From positions 1 to 39,919 of the forward strand of contig BQJN01000038.1 of the NCBI GenBank assembly GCA_021604725.1: 39,919 bases of DNA. Direction: 5' to 3'. Below the pieces are notes generated by a model. The model searched no databases and had not been told where the DNA came from. It was given only the letters and a program-made list of their open reading frames with translations. This document shows, in pieces, positions 7,538-16,079 of the stretch. Positions within the stretch are counted from its first letter, which is position 1; each line of letters opens with the position of its first letter. This stretch comes from Lysobacteraceae bacterium. Lineage in GTDB: Bacteria > Pseudomonadota > Gammaproteobacteria > Xanthomonadales > BQJN01. Made by a program: the position numbers and the translations under genes.

Positions 7538-8967
7538 CGCTTGCGCTTGACGAATTTCTTTAACCGCTTTCTCTTGTTTATTTGCCTTGCGGTCAGCGGG
7601 TTCTTGCGCCCTTCATACGGATTACCGCCGCCCTTGAACTCAATCAACAGCGGCGTTCCTCGAATCTTCAGAGCCTCTCGAAACATATTTGACAGATAAC
7701 GGCGGTAGCTTTCGGCTACCGTGTCAACTCGATTTCCATGAATGACGATACGCGGCGGGTTGTGGCCACCAGCATGTGCATATCTAAGACGAGGAATTCT
7801 GCCCTGCTTCATCGGCGGCTGATGCCGTGCCACTGCCTCGGTCAACAGCTTGGTCAATTCAGGCGTCCTCATTTCCCTGGTTGCCGATTTCCAGGCCTGA
7901 TCGACGGCAATCATCAACTCGCCAAGGCCCGATCCATGCAAGGCCGATATCTGTATGACGTCAAGAAACGGCGCAAAGTTGAGGCGTCGCGCAACTTCGT
8001 TGCGAACGCTGCTACGTTCATCGCGGTCAACGTCATCCCATTTGTTGACTGCCACTACTGCTGCCCGGCCTGAGTCAAGAACCATGGCCAAAATGGTCAG
8101 GTCCTGATCTGTAATACCTTCTGCACCATCGATCATCACAACAGCAACATGGCTGCCCTGTAACGCCCTGATGGTTTTCAAAGCACTAAATTTCTCAACC
8201 GCATCATCGACCCGAGACTTCCTGCGAACCCCAGCCGTGTCGATCAATTCGTACTCTCGACCACGCCAGGACAACTGGCAACGGACAACATCGCGAGTTG
8301 TTCCGGGAATATCGGAGGCCAATACGCGCTCTTCGCCCAACAAGCGGTTAACCAATGTCGACTTGCCGGTATTGGGGCGACCAACGATGGTTAATCGACA
8401 CAGATCGCTGTTGAGTTCTTCGGCCTGTTCCTGCTCGGGCCAGTCAAGAGATGCTTCAATGTGCCCGAACAAGACGTTGAGGCCACGCCGATGTTCCGCT
8501 GCAATCGTCACCATCGGTGAAAAGCCCAGCTGGTAGAAGTCAGCCGCGACCGTGTCTTCATCCAGTCCGTCGACCTTGTTTACCACCAACAAGGTCGGTT
8601 TGTTGGCCGCTCTAACACGACCAACCAGGCGCTGGTCCTCAACGGTCAGTCCATCACGCGCGTCGACCATAAACAGCAGCAGATCGGCCTCTTTGATCGC
8701 CAGCTCGACCTGACCGACCGTCATCGCATCCAATCCGGCGGCATCACTCATGACCCCACCGGTGTCGCAAACGATAAATGGCCTGGAGTAGACCCGCGAA
8801 ACCCCGTACTGGCGATCTCGCGTAACTCCGGGCATGTTAGCGACCAGTGCATCACGGGTCCGAGTCAAAGCATTGAACAAGGTAGACTTGCCCACGTTCG
8901 GTCGACCGATCAAGGCCACTGTCGGCATCCAGTGGGGTGGCACTTCCACCGATTCTGTCACCGCCAT
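7534..8967 (-). CDS. der: Ribosome assembly GTPase Der (EngA)
   Basis: An essential tandem-GTPase acting in 50S subunit maturation; 477 residues from the first ATG. G-domain 1 has GRPNVGKST (22-30), DTGG and NKVD. G-domain 2 has GRPNTGKST (about 196-204), DTAGVRRKS and NKWD. A C-terminal KH-like domain follows (RIVIHGNRVDTVAESYRRYLSNMFRE) with a basic tail (RQINKRKRLKKFVKRKR). Family members usually start near PTVALIGRP, so the ATG at 8928 is also possible; neither start has a strong ribosome-binding site. It follows bamB, the conserved order in gammaproteobacteria. Confidence 0.96.
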   Translation of the reverse strand: MAVTESVEVPPHWMPTVALIGRPNVGKSTLFNALTRTRDALVANMPGVTRDRQYGVSRVYSRPFIVCDTGGVMSDAAGLDAMTVGQVELAIKEADLLLFMVDARDGLTVEDQRLVGRVRAANKPTLLVVNKVDGLDEDTVAADFYQLGFSPMVTIAAEHRRGLNVLFGHIEASLDWPEQEQAEELNSDLCRLTIVGRPNTGKSTLVNRLLGEERVLASDIPGTTRDVVRCQLSWRGREYELIDTAGVRRKSRVDDAVEKFSALKTIRALQGSHVAVVMIDGAEGITDQDLTILAMVLDSGRAAVVAVNKWDDVDRDERSSVRNEVARRLNFAPFLDVIQISALHGSGLGELMIAVDQAWKSATREMRTPELTKLLTEAVARHQPPMKQGRIPRLRYAHAGGHNPPRIVIHGNRVDTVAESYRRYLSNMFREALKIRGTPLLIEFKGGGNPYEGRKNPLTARQINKRKRLKKFVKRKR

Positions 8968-9024
8968 GCCCAGCCAATCAGTGGCAAATGCGTTGCCTTA
9001 AACCACCTGCCACGTAGCACAGTG

Positions 9025-10167
9025 CTACTCGGTGACAATGCGGTAGGCACCGACATGACCGCCAGCGCTCATTGCGTAAAGTATGTCGCCTTTGACCAGA
9101 GGTGGCAGGTGTATAGGCTCACTGTCCAATTTGACTCTGCCCTGCTGAGTGCCCTCTTCAAGAGACAGCCAATGCAGGTAGCCTTCACTATCACCCACCA
9201 CAACGTAACCCTCATGAATCTCAGGGCCAGTCAGTTGTCGGTTCTTGAAGACATCTTGCTTCCACATGGTACCGCCACTTCGCCGATCCAACGCCCATAC
9301 CGAACTATCAGCGTCAGTCACTACCAACTGTGTACGAGAGACGGCCAAACCTTGATGTGACGACATGTCCTGTACCCAAAGCATGCGCCCGGAATCAACC
9401 GCCAACGCAGCAACACGACCTTGATAGCCGGTGACATAAAGCTCCGAGGCGACGATAGCCATGGCACCATCAATGTCGACCAGGCGCTCAAGCTCTGTAC
9501 GGCCGGCCGAAGCAGCCAAGGCTTGTTCCCACAGCACCGTACCATCAGCGATGCGCAGAGCTACTACCTTGCCATCATCGGTGCCGAAAAAAACGATACC
9601 GGCTCTGACCAGTGGGCGACCACTGCCGCGCAGTGTCAAAATCGGAACCCCACGGTCGTAAACCCACAGTCGTTGACCGTTGGATTCATCCAAACCGAAA
9701 ATTCGGCCATCCAGGGCACGAATTACAACCACACCATCCTGGGCGACTGGCGGTGCCAGGACTTCTGACGACACCGGCGACTGCCAAAGCTCAGTGCCAT
9801 CTTCCAGACTGAAGGCCAGAATGGCCCCCTCCCGCGAACCGATCAGGATACGGTCATCTACGATTGTCGGTCCCGCCGAGAACGGGTGGTCGGTTTTTAT
9901 CTTCCAGATCAGCTTGCCGGTCTCGGCGTCGCCGGTGGCCAAGTCGCCCTCGGCATCGGCGGCAGCTACCTTGCCCTTGCCAACTGTCGGCAACAGGCCA
10001 AGCCGTATATCTCCGCTGCCATCTCCGAAATCTTTCGACCAGATCTCCTTGATGCGAATCGGGTTTTCGATATCGACCAGTTCTGCCGGGCGAGTCTCCT
10101 CATCGCCATCAAACCACGAACATGCCGAGGTAAGCGAGATCAACAACAAAAGTGGCCAACGCGACAT
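9025..10167 (-). CDS. bamB: Outer membrane protein assembly factor BamB (lipoprotein)
   Basis: A 380-residue lipoprotein subunit of the BAM complex, which folds beta-barrel proteins into the outer membrane. The signal peptide ends in a lipobox (LLLISLTSAC, lipidated Cys at residue 16). The rest is a PQQ-like beta-propeller with repeated blades (GDLATGDAETGKLIWK, AILAFSLEDGTELWQ, GRIFGLDESNGQRLWVYD, GKVVALRIADGTVLWEQ, GRVAALAVDSGRMLWVQD). GGGAGAAT lies a few bases upstream of the ATG. The start shares one base with the yfgM stop (TGATG), so the two are coupled. Confidence 0.95.
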   Translation of the reverse strand: MSRWPLLLLISLTSACSWFDGDEETRPAELVDIENPIRIKEIWSKDFGDGSGDIRLGLLPTVGKGKVAAADAEGDLATGDAETGKLIWKIKTDHPFSAGPTIVDDRILIGSREGAILAFSLEDGTELWQSPVSSEVLAPPVAQDGVVVIRALDGRIFGLDESNGQRLWVYDRGVPILTLRGSGRPLVRAGIVFFGTDDGKVVALRIADGTVLWEQALAASAGRTELERLVDIDGAMAIVASELYVTGYQGRVAALAVDSGRMLWVQDMSSHQGLAVSRTQLVVTDADSSVWALDRRSGGTMWKQDVFKNRQLTGPEIHEGYVVVGDSEGYLHWLSLEEGTQQGRVKLDSEPIHLPPLVKGDILYAMSAGGHVGAYRIVTE

Positions 10168-10799
10168 CAGGATTCTCCCAACGCCTTGAGTTTCATGTCG
10201 ATCATCTGACGCAGTCCATAATCCGATTGCAGACTGTCGAGCGCACTTTGATACGCCAGGCGAGCTTCGTCGGTCTTGCCAATGGCCACCAGCGCATCAC
10301 CTTCGACCTCCTTGGCAGCCCCGGCAAAAGCGCCATCGCTCAATTCGGCCACCTGATTGATTGCCTCTTGTGCCTGGCCGTCTGCCAACAGCAAACGAGC
10401 CAGCCGCAACTGGGCGATCGATTTGAGCTGCGGCAGAGCTGCAACACGGACCGCTTCCTGGTATGCGGCAATCGCTTGTTCCCGATTGTCCTCTGCCAGG
10501 TACTGAGCAGCCAGATGCATCTGAGCCAGCGTCGCGTATGCGGTGTCGCTGTAGTTTTCTGCCAGATCTGTAGAGCGCTGTTCGGTCGCCGCCAGACCGG
10601 CCCCGAGTTCGCTGATCAGGGCATCGTACTCAACCGCTGCCTCGGCCTTGTGCATCAGTTGATACACCTGCCATTGTTGCCAGCCAACCAGACCAGCCAA
10701 GCCTAGAGCGACGCCCAAAACCAGTGACAGAGCGTTTTCCTTGAGCCATTTCCTGGCCTGTTCGCCCTGTTCATATTCGTCCAACATCTCATCTGCCAT
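10167..10799 (-). CDS. yfgM: YfgM-family TPR membrane protein (ancillary SecYEG subunit)
   Basis: A 210-residue inner-membrane protein: short cytoplasmic N-terminus (DEYEQGEQARKWLKEN), one transmembrane helix at about 25-45 (LSLVLGVALGLAGLVGW), and a periplasmic TPR-like helical domain. In E. coli YfgM binds SecYEG with PpiD and helps pass exported proteins to periplasmic chaperones. The length and the position between hisS and bamB match the family exactly. A purine-rich GAGAGAGAGAA lies just upstream of the ATG. Confidence 0.92.
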   Translation of the reverse strand: MADEMLDEYEQGEQARKWLKENALSLVLGVALGLAGLVGWQQWQVYQLMHKAEAAVEYDALISELGAGLAATEQRSTDLAENYSDTAYATLAQMHLAAQYLAEDNREQAIAAYQEAVRVAALPQLKSIAQLRLARLLLADGQAQEAINQVAELSDGAFAGAAKEVEGDALVAIGKTDEARLAYQSALDSLQSDYGLRQMIDMKLKALGES

Positions 10800-10825
10800 G
10801 ATTCATTCTCTCTCTCGATATTGAT

Positions 10826-12112
10826 CTAAAGGCGCGATTGCGCCCGTAGTGTGTTTAATTCTTTGCTCAGGGCGTCCATCGCCACCTGAGCTTGTTCATC
10901 ATCGGTTCGAAGGGACTTCAGGCTCACCAGCTGCTGTTGCACTTCACCTTCACCGATCACCATCGCGAATGACGCACCGCTGCGATCGGCGCGCTTGAAC
11001 TGCGCCTTGAAACTGCCACCACCCGCGTTTTGCTCGATTCGCAGCCACGGTAACTCATCGCGTAACCGTTCACACAAACCAAAGGCTGCCGAAACCGCCA
11101 CCTCGCCACGGGCAACCACATATACATGCGGCTGCACCCCTGACACTGGTGTCTTTAATGATACCAGTTCAACGATTCTCTCAAGCCCCATGGAGAACCC
11201 AACCGCCGGTGTCGGTGGCCCACCCTGCTGCTCGACCAGGTAGTCATAGCGGCCACCACCGCAAATCGTACCCTGGGCGCCGAGTGACTCGGTAATAAAT
11301 TCGAAAACGGTCCGACTGTAGTAGTCCAGGCCTCTAACCAGCCGCGGATTAACGGTGTAGGCGACGCCGGCAGTATCCAACAGTTCACAAAACTGGCCAA
11401 AGTGCTGCTCTGATTCAGTATCAAGATAATCGATCAGGGCCGGTGCCTGTTCGATCAAGTCTCGCATCTCCGGGTTTTTACTATCGAGAATGCGCAGGAC
11501 ATTTTTCTCAAGTCGAACCTGGCTATCGGCGTCTAATTGATCTGCATTGGCCTGGAAGTAGTCGAGCAACACAGCTCGATAGGTATCGCGCGTGTCCCGG
11601 GTGGCCAGAGTGTTGACCTCCAGGCGAATTCCCTCAAGACCCAGAAGCCGCCAGATGCGTGCGCACAGACAGACCAGTTCCGCATCCACGCCAGGACCTG
11701 GGAAGCCATACACTTCTGCGCCGATCTGGTTAAAGCAGCGATAGCGCCCCCGTTGCGGCTTTTCATAGCGAAACATTGGCCCCTGGTACCAAAGCTTGTG
11801 CCCCGGACCGCCACGATGTACCAGGCCATTTTGAATAACCGCTCTAACGCATCCAGCTGTACCTTCTGGGCGCAGTGAAAGTTGCTCACCGGAGCGGTCT
11901 GCGAAAGTGTACATTTCCTTCGATACAACATCTGTTGCATCACCAATGGCGTGGGTAAACAACTCGGCTACTTCGACTACCGGCAGACGAACTTCCTTGT
12001 AGGCATAAGCCGACAAGACGTCTCGAACAACCTGCTCGACGTGCTGCCAAGTGGCCACTTCGTCAGGCAGGACATCCCGCATTCCTCGAACTGATTGAAA
12101 TTTGGCAGACAT
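10826..12112 (-). CDS. hisS: Histidine-tRNA ligase HisS
   Basis: A class II aminoacyl-tRNA synthetase of about 428 residues. It shows the N-terminal SVRGMRDVLP, motif 2 LRPEGTAG then RYEKPQRGRYRCFNQIGAE, the histidine-specific LVRGLDYYSRTVFEF and GGGRYDYL, motif 3 VGFSMGLERI, and a C-terminal anticodon-binding domain. The ATG at 12112 (MSAKFQSVRG) is chosen over an upstream in-frame TTG at 12133 because it gives the family's usual N-terminus. It is the first gene after a promoter-like gap and is followed by yfgM after 26 bases. The ispG gene normally found upstream is absent. Confidence 0.95.
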   Translation of the reverse strand: MSAKFQSVRGMRDVLPDEVATWQHVEQVVRDVLSAYAYKEVRLPVVEVAELFTHAIGDATDVVSKEMYTFADRSGEQLSLRPEGTAGCVRAVIQNGLVHRGGPGHKLWYQGPMFRYEKPQRGRYRCFNQIGAEVYGFPGPGVDAELVCLCARIWRLLGLEGIRLEVNTLATRDTRDTYRAVLLDYFQANADQLDADSQVRLEKNVLRILDSKNPEMRDLIEQAPALIDYLDTESEQHFGQFCELLDTAGVAYTVNPRLVRGLDYYSRTVFEFITESLGAQGTICGGGRYDYLVEQQGGPPTPAVGFSMGLERIVELVSLKTPVSGVQPHVYVVARGEVAVSAAFGLCERLRDELPWLRIEQNAGGGSFKAQFKRADRSGASFAMVIGEGEVQQQLVSLKSLRTDDEQAQVAMDALSKELNTLRAQSRL

Positions 12113-12201
12113 GGGCCGAACTCGTTGAAACAAACAGAGGTATCAGACGGCTCTGGTATCAGGCGTCAGATGATTACGCGCAAAGCGAGCGTAGCCGCCG
12201 G

Positions 12202-12230
12202 ATTATACGGAAAATCTCGGGTCACATGTG
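12202..12230 (-). promoter_or_regulatory. Promoter candidate for hisS
   Basis: A perfect -10 hexamer TATAAT reads on the minus strand at 12207-12202, about 90 bases upstream of the hisS ATG. No good -35 is present: the hexamer at 17 bases is CACATG, and a TTAACA lies 21 bases away. The rodZ-hisS gap of 169 bases is long for this operon, consistent with a separate promoter. Confidence 0.4.
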
Positions 12231-12281
12231 TTAATTAGGCGCTAAGCCGTACGGATTAACCCAACGCCTGCGAAATCCTGC

Positions 12282-13187
12282 CTATCCAGACTGATTTTGC
12301 AACTCAGATTGGACTTCCGGCGACGACTCCACTGAGAACACCGCAACGTTGTCCCTGGAGTGTGCTTGCAAATCAAATGGCGAACCGTCCAACTCGACTT
12401 CAACAGCATCTACGTTGCCAATCCTGGCCGACAACTCACCTTCGAACTGGTAGCTGCGTTGTGTTCCGGGCTGCAGCAAATTGTATTCAAGGCGTTGGTC
12501 CCCGGCGCGCAATTCCACCCAGGCTTCACCGTTGGTTTGGATGACGAAGGTTCGAGTCGAGCTTGCCAACTCGGTTGATGCCTCAGCGTCCAGCGAAGCG
12601 GCTTCTGCTTCCGCCAAAGCCGGGGCGTCTGAATCGTCAATAATGACATCCGATGGCGGGATGGTTGGCATTGGCTGCAAAGAAGCCGCTACCGGAGGTT
12701 GATCCTGCGTTTTGATGACAGGCTCCTGCGCACTGGTCGATTCAATCGCCGGCTTGTCGGCCATGCCTTTGAGCGACCAGTCGCGATTGTTGTGATTGGC
12801 CCACCATATAAGCGGTGCCACGACCATCGCGGTACCGGCGACAACTGTCGCAGCGCGAGCGTAAATAGCTTTGCGGATTGGTGCGCTTGTCACACCTTCG
12901 GCTGGCAGCGGGCTGGGTTGTTGTGACTCATCCAACATGCCCAGTAGCCGGTCACAGTCAACATCAACCAAAATGCCGTAGCGTCGAATGAACCCCTTAA
13001 GGTAAACCGGCGCAGCGAGCCCCTCCAGCTCTCCCAGTTCGATTTTCTCAATATACCAACTGGTCAGTTTTTGATGATCGGCAACCTGTTTTACGCTAAG
13101 GCCACGCGCCTCACGACCCTCCCTCAGTCGTCGCCCAATCTGGCGAGCGTGCTCTATGATTTGATCGCTATTGTTTTCGTTAGTCAT
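12282..13187 (-). CDS. rodZ: Cytoskeletal protein RodZ
   Basis: A 301-residue bitopic membrane protein that links MreB to the wall-synthesis machinery and helps keep rod shape. The N-terminal cytoplasmic helix-turn-helix of the Xre type (about 14-80) has GRRLREGREARGLSVKQVADHQKL, and the MreB-binding VYLKGFIRRY follows it. One transmembrane helix lies at about 112-130 (ATVVAGTAMVVAPLIWW). An acidic, Ala/Ser-rich periplasmic linker leads to a DUF4115 beta domain (TFVIQTNGEAWVELRAGDQRL, YQFEGELSARIGNVDAVEVELDG). It overlaps the pilW stop by 8 bases. Confidence 0.93.
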   Translation of the reverse strand: MTNENNSDQIIEHARQIGRRLREGREARGLSVKQVADHQKLTSWYIEKIELGELEGLAAPVYLKGFIRRYGILVDVDCDRLLGMLDESQQPSPLPAEGVTSAPIRKAIYARAATVVAGTAMVVAPLIWWANHNNRDWSLKGMADKPAIESTSAQEPVIKTQDQPPVAASLQPMPTIPPSDVIIDDSDAPALAEAEAASLDAEASTELASSTRTFVIQTNGEAWVELRAGDQRLEYNLLQPGTQRSYQFEGELSARIGNVDAVEVELDGSPFDLQAHSRDNVAVFSVESSPEVQSELQNQSG

Positions 13188-13977
13188 TCGCTTGCGATTC
13201 CTTCAGCCTTCGGGCTTGTTCTGATTCTGGAAACCGTTGTTTCAACACGGCGGAATAATTCCGTGCCGACTTTTCATCCCCCAACTCTCGTTCTATGCGG
13301 TAGCCCAGCCACAAACTGTCTGGGCTCTCGGTCGCCAAGGATTCATACCTCGACAAAAATGCTCGCGCAGCCATGAACTCTGCCTTGTCAGCCATCACTT
13401 CAGCCAACAGATACAGGGCGTAGCCGTATTCAGGATCGGCTTGAATAGCTGAGCGAAGGTAGTCTTCTGAGGTATCAAGGTCGCCCATCTCGCGCGCGCA
13501 CGAACCGGCATTGGCATAGGCCACTTGAGGGGTGTTGTAGAAGCGGCTGGATGCGGCTGCACGAAACTCTTTCATCGCCTCCTTGTAGTCGTCCTGTTGA
13601 CACAGAAATGTTCCATAGTTGTTATGGACGTCGCCATTATTGGGGTCTAGCGCCATCGCGCGACGGTAGTGTTTTCTAGCCGCGTCATGGTCATCGATCT
13701 CATCATAGATAACAGCAGCGACGGTGTGCGCTGGTGCATAGTTTGGATCCTGCTCCAAGGCACGATTCGCCTTGTCGAGCGCCACGTCCAACTGACCACG
13801 GTCCATATAGCCGATAGCCAATTGAACGTTAAATTGCGCGGGCGAATCATCGCTTCCAGGCGCACTTTGGGAGTTGCTCGGACGGCCGCCATTTCTACTG
13901 CTATTGGTTGTCGTCGAGACACAGCTGGCCAGGAAACAAATCACCAGCGCTGATAACGCGACCGCCCTAAGCGACAT
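13180..13977 (-). CDS. pilW: Type IV pilus assembly lipoprotein PilW/PilF
   Basis: A 265-residue TPR lipoprotein that in relatives pilots the PilQ secretin to the outer membrane and promotes its multimerisation. The ATG at 13977 is chosen because GGAGGTG lies 7 bases upstream and the lipoprotein signal begins there ([18 protein letters not shown], lipobox LASC). Several TPR units follow ([82 protein letters not shown]). It overlaps rlmN by 11 bases and rodZ by 8, the standard rlmN-pilW-rodZ block. No other pilus genes are in the window. Confidence 0.9.
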   Translation of the reverse strand: MSLRAVALSALVICFLASCVSTTTNSSRNGGRPSNSQSAPGSDDSPAQFNVQLAIGYMDRGQLDVALDKANRALEQDPNYAPAHTVAAVIYDEIDDHDAARKHYRRAMALDPNNGDVHNNYGTFLCQQDDYKEAMKEFRAAASSRFYNTPQVAYANAGSCAREMGDLDTSEDYLRSAIQADPEYGYALYLLAEVMADKAEFMAARAFLSRYESLATESPDSLWLGYRIERELGDEKSARNYSAVLKQRFPESEQARRLKESQAND

Positions 13978-15118
13978 TTGACACCTCCGGCAAACTGGCC
14001 AATTTGGCCTTGAACTCACGTTGACGTCGAGATCGGTCCATCACCTGCCCGACCAACTGTCCACAGGCGGCGTCAATGTCCTGCCCGCGGGTCTTGCGAA
14101 CAGTTGCGACCAGGCCGGCTTGCATCAGGACTTCCTGGAATGCGCGAATACGATTGCCACTGGAGCACTTGTAATCGGCACCCGGAAAGGGATTGAAAGG
14201 TATCAGGTTCACTTTCGCCGGAACATTTGCCAATCGCTTGGCCAACAACCGGGCCTGTTCCAGACTGTCATTAACCCCATCGAGCATGGTGTACTCAAAT
14301 GTCACACGCGCCTTGTGCTTTCCAGCAAGGTAGCGACGACATGACTCCAACAGCACGTCGATTGGGTACTTCTTGTTCAGCGGGACAATTTCCGTGCGCG
14401 TTTTATCATCGGGCGCGTGCAAGGAAACCGCGAGGGCCACATCGACTGTCTCCCTCAACTTGTCGATGCCTGGAACCAGCCCGGCAGTGCTAACGGTGAC
14501 TCGTTTCGAGGCGAGCCCGAATGCCAGGTCATCGCGCATCAGCGACAATGCCGGTGCCACACTGTCGAGGTTCAAAAGCGGTTCGCCCATACCCATCATG
14601 ACGACGTTGGTAATCTGGCGATTGTCGCTTAAATTGTGGCCCAAGGCCTGAGCGGCCAACCAGACCTGACCTATGATTTCGGCGGTACTGAGGTTTCGAC
14701 TAAAGCCTTGCGTGCCGGTGCTGCAGAATCGGCAGTTCAGGACGCATCCGACCTGACTTGAAACACACAATGTGCCACGTTTTGGTTCCGGAATGAAAAC
14801 GGTCTCTACCGCATTCTTCCCTCCAAAACCAATCAACCACTTGACGGTTCCATCACTCGAGCGTTGCTCGGAAAGGATCTCCGGCGGCGTCAGCGTCGCC
14901 AAAGATTGCAGTTTTTCGCGCAAAGATTTGGACAAATCCGTCATCGCGGCAAAATCCGTGATGCCGCGATGATAGACCCATTTCATGATTTGATCTGCAC
15001 GAAATGGTTTCTCACCCTGATCCGCAAACCACTGTTGCAAGCCCTTTCGATCAAGATCGAAAAGGTTGACCATCTGCTCCTTGCTTTCAGATTGGATCAT
15101 TGGCGAGGGCAAATGCAT
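13967..15118 (-). CDS. rlmN: Dual-specificity 23S rRNA/tRNA methyltransferase RlmN
   Basis: A 383-residue radical-SAM enzyme that methylates C2 of an adenosine in 23S rRNA (A2503 in E. coli) and of A37 in some tRNAs. The iron-sulfur motif CVLNCRFC holds Cys125, Cys129 and Cys132. GMGEPLLN and a C-terminal IDAACGQL segment with the second methyl-carrying Cys are present. The length matches E. coli RlmN. The start at 15118 shares a base with the ndk stop (TGATG), which favours it over later internal ATGs. Confidence 0.95.
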   Translation of the reverse strand: MHLPSPMIQSESKEQMVNLFDLDRKGLQQWFADQGEKPFRADQIMKWVYHRGITDFAAMTDLSKSLREKLQSLATLTPPEILSEQRSSDGTVKWLIGFGGKNAVETVFIPEPKRGTLCVSSQVGCVLNCRFCSTGTQGFSRNLSTAEIIGQVWLAAQALGHNLSDNRQITNVVMMGMGEPLLNLDSVAPALSLMRDDLAFGLASKRVTVSTAGLVPGIDKLRETVDVALAVSLHAPDDKTRTEIVPLNKKYPIDVLLESCRRYLAGKHKARVTFEYTMLDGVNDSLEQARLLAKRLANVPAKVNLIPFNPFPGADYKCSSGNRIRAFQEVLMQAGLVATVRKTRGQDIDAACGQLVGQVMDRSRRQREFKAKLASLPEVSNVA

Positions 15119-15543
15119 CAGCTCCGTGGGCAGACCCCATCATCACCGAAGAAGAAGGCAATTTCATTGGCCGCGGTCTGTTCAGCATCAGAGCCGTGAA
15201 CTGCATTGGCTTCAATGCTTTCGGCAAAGTCCGCTCGAATCGTGCCGGGGGCCGCCTCAGCTGGGTTGGTCGCGCCCATGATGTCGCGATTTTTGGCGAT
15301 GGCATTATCACCTTCCAGAACCTGGACAAATACGGGGCCGGAAGACATGTAAGCCACCAGGTCATTGAAAAACGGCCGTTCTGCGTGAACAGCGTAAAAC
15401 TGACCTGCCTGTTCTTTACTCAGATGCATCATGCGCCCGGCAACCACACGCAAGCCTGCTTTCTCAAAGCGAGAGATGATTTCGCCAATGACGTTCTTCG
15501 CCACAGCATCTGGTTTGATAATTGAAAGTGTACGTTGACTCAT
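15118..15543 (-). CDS. ndk: Nucleoside diphosphate kinase Ndk
   Basis: A 141-residue enzyme that transfers the gamma-phosphate between nucleoside tri- and diphosphates through a phosphohistidine. The ATG at 15543 gives the usual N-terminus [13 protein letters not shown]. The frame is open another 90 bases upstream, but that extension is unlike the family. The active-site segment is [11 protein letters not shown], and RPFF and [11 protein letters not shown] are conserved. It is coupled to rlmN by a TGATG overlap. Confidence 0.95.
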   Translation of the reverse strand: MSQRTLSIIKPDAVAKNVIGEIISRFEKAGLRVVAGRMMHLSKEQAGQFYAVHAERPFFNDLVAYMSSGPVFVQVLEGDNAIAKNRDIMGATNPAEAAPGTIRADFAESIEANAVHGSDAEQTAANEIAFFFGDDGVCPRS

Positions 15544-15587
15544 AGCTGGGTCGGACTCCGAAGTAGTGCAAAAATAAATTGATCTTG

Positions 15588-15616
15588 TTGTTAGTTGCTT
15601 TCGTTTTCCGAGACAA
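15588..15616 (-). promoter_or_regulatory. Weak promoter candidate for ndk
   Basis: On the minus strand TTGTCT (15616-15611) and TAACAA (15593-15588) are spaced by 17 bases, about 45 bases upstream of the ndk start. Both hexamers match the consensus only partly. Confidence 0.3.
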
Positions 15617-16079
15617 TCTGGCGTTTGTCGCACAAGTTTTTAATGCGTTTTTCACCGCTGCTAACGGCGCTTCCAGCGCAAAAAGCGTTCAACACGCTCC
15701 CCGCTCGCTCGATCATACCATGAAATTCTCGAAAAAACGCGAGCTTAACGTCGTTATTAACAGTGAATTGTGATGAGAATTCCCATCACGCGCAGACATG
15801 AAGATTCGAAAACAACAACAGTCAGGGCATGTTGTGGCAAGCACCCGTGTTTTCAACCGCCGAACCGGCGAAGCCCTGACTTGGCAGCGCCATGACCGCT
15901 ACTGAGCAAATAGGGCAGCTTGATTCACACTTGGCGACAAGAGACCGGTTGCGAATATACAACGTCGGGCGATACATGGGAATACCTTGTTACCGCAGGT
16001 CTAACCCTCGCCCCCGCCGGGTAGTGGCGGTCACCAAACTTGATTTAAAAACCGGCGTCGTGGCGCTCGCCAGAGGTTA
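15617..16079. other. Gene-free stretch between wbpM-like gene and ndk, with inverted repeats
   Basis: No convincing coding frame was seen; the short frames have no family features. Two structures stand out. GTGATG/CATCAC at 15770-15789 has an 8-base loop. GTCAGGGC at 15821-15828 pairs with GCCCTGAC at 15873-15880 around an inner CGCCG/CGGCG hairpin. No clear terminator was found after the wbpM-like gene. The stretch could hold a small RNA or be simple spacer. Confidence 0.4.

Noticed and set aside
15967..16013. GGGCGA and TCGCCC pairing with a GGTCTAACC segment, suggesting a tRNA
   Set aside because: The enclosed length is only 47 bases, and no anticodon arm or CCA end could be placed.
16046..16079. 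Possible terminator after the wbpM-like gene (GGCG/CGCC followed by TTTTT on the minus strand)
   Set aside because: Only a 4-bp stem with a large loop could be drawn, too weak to call.
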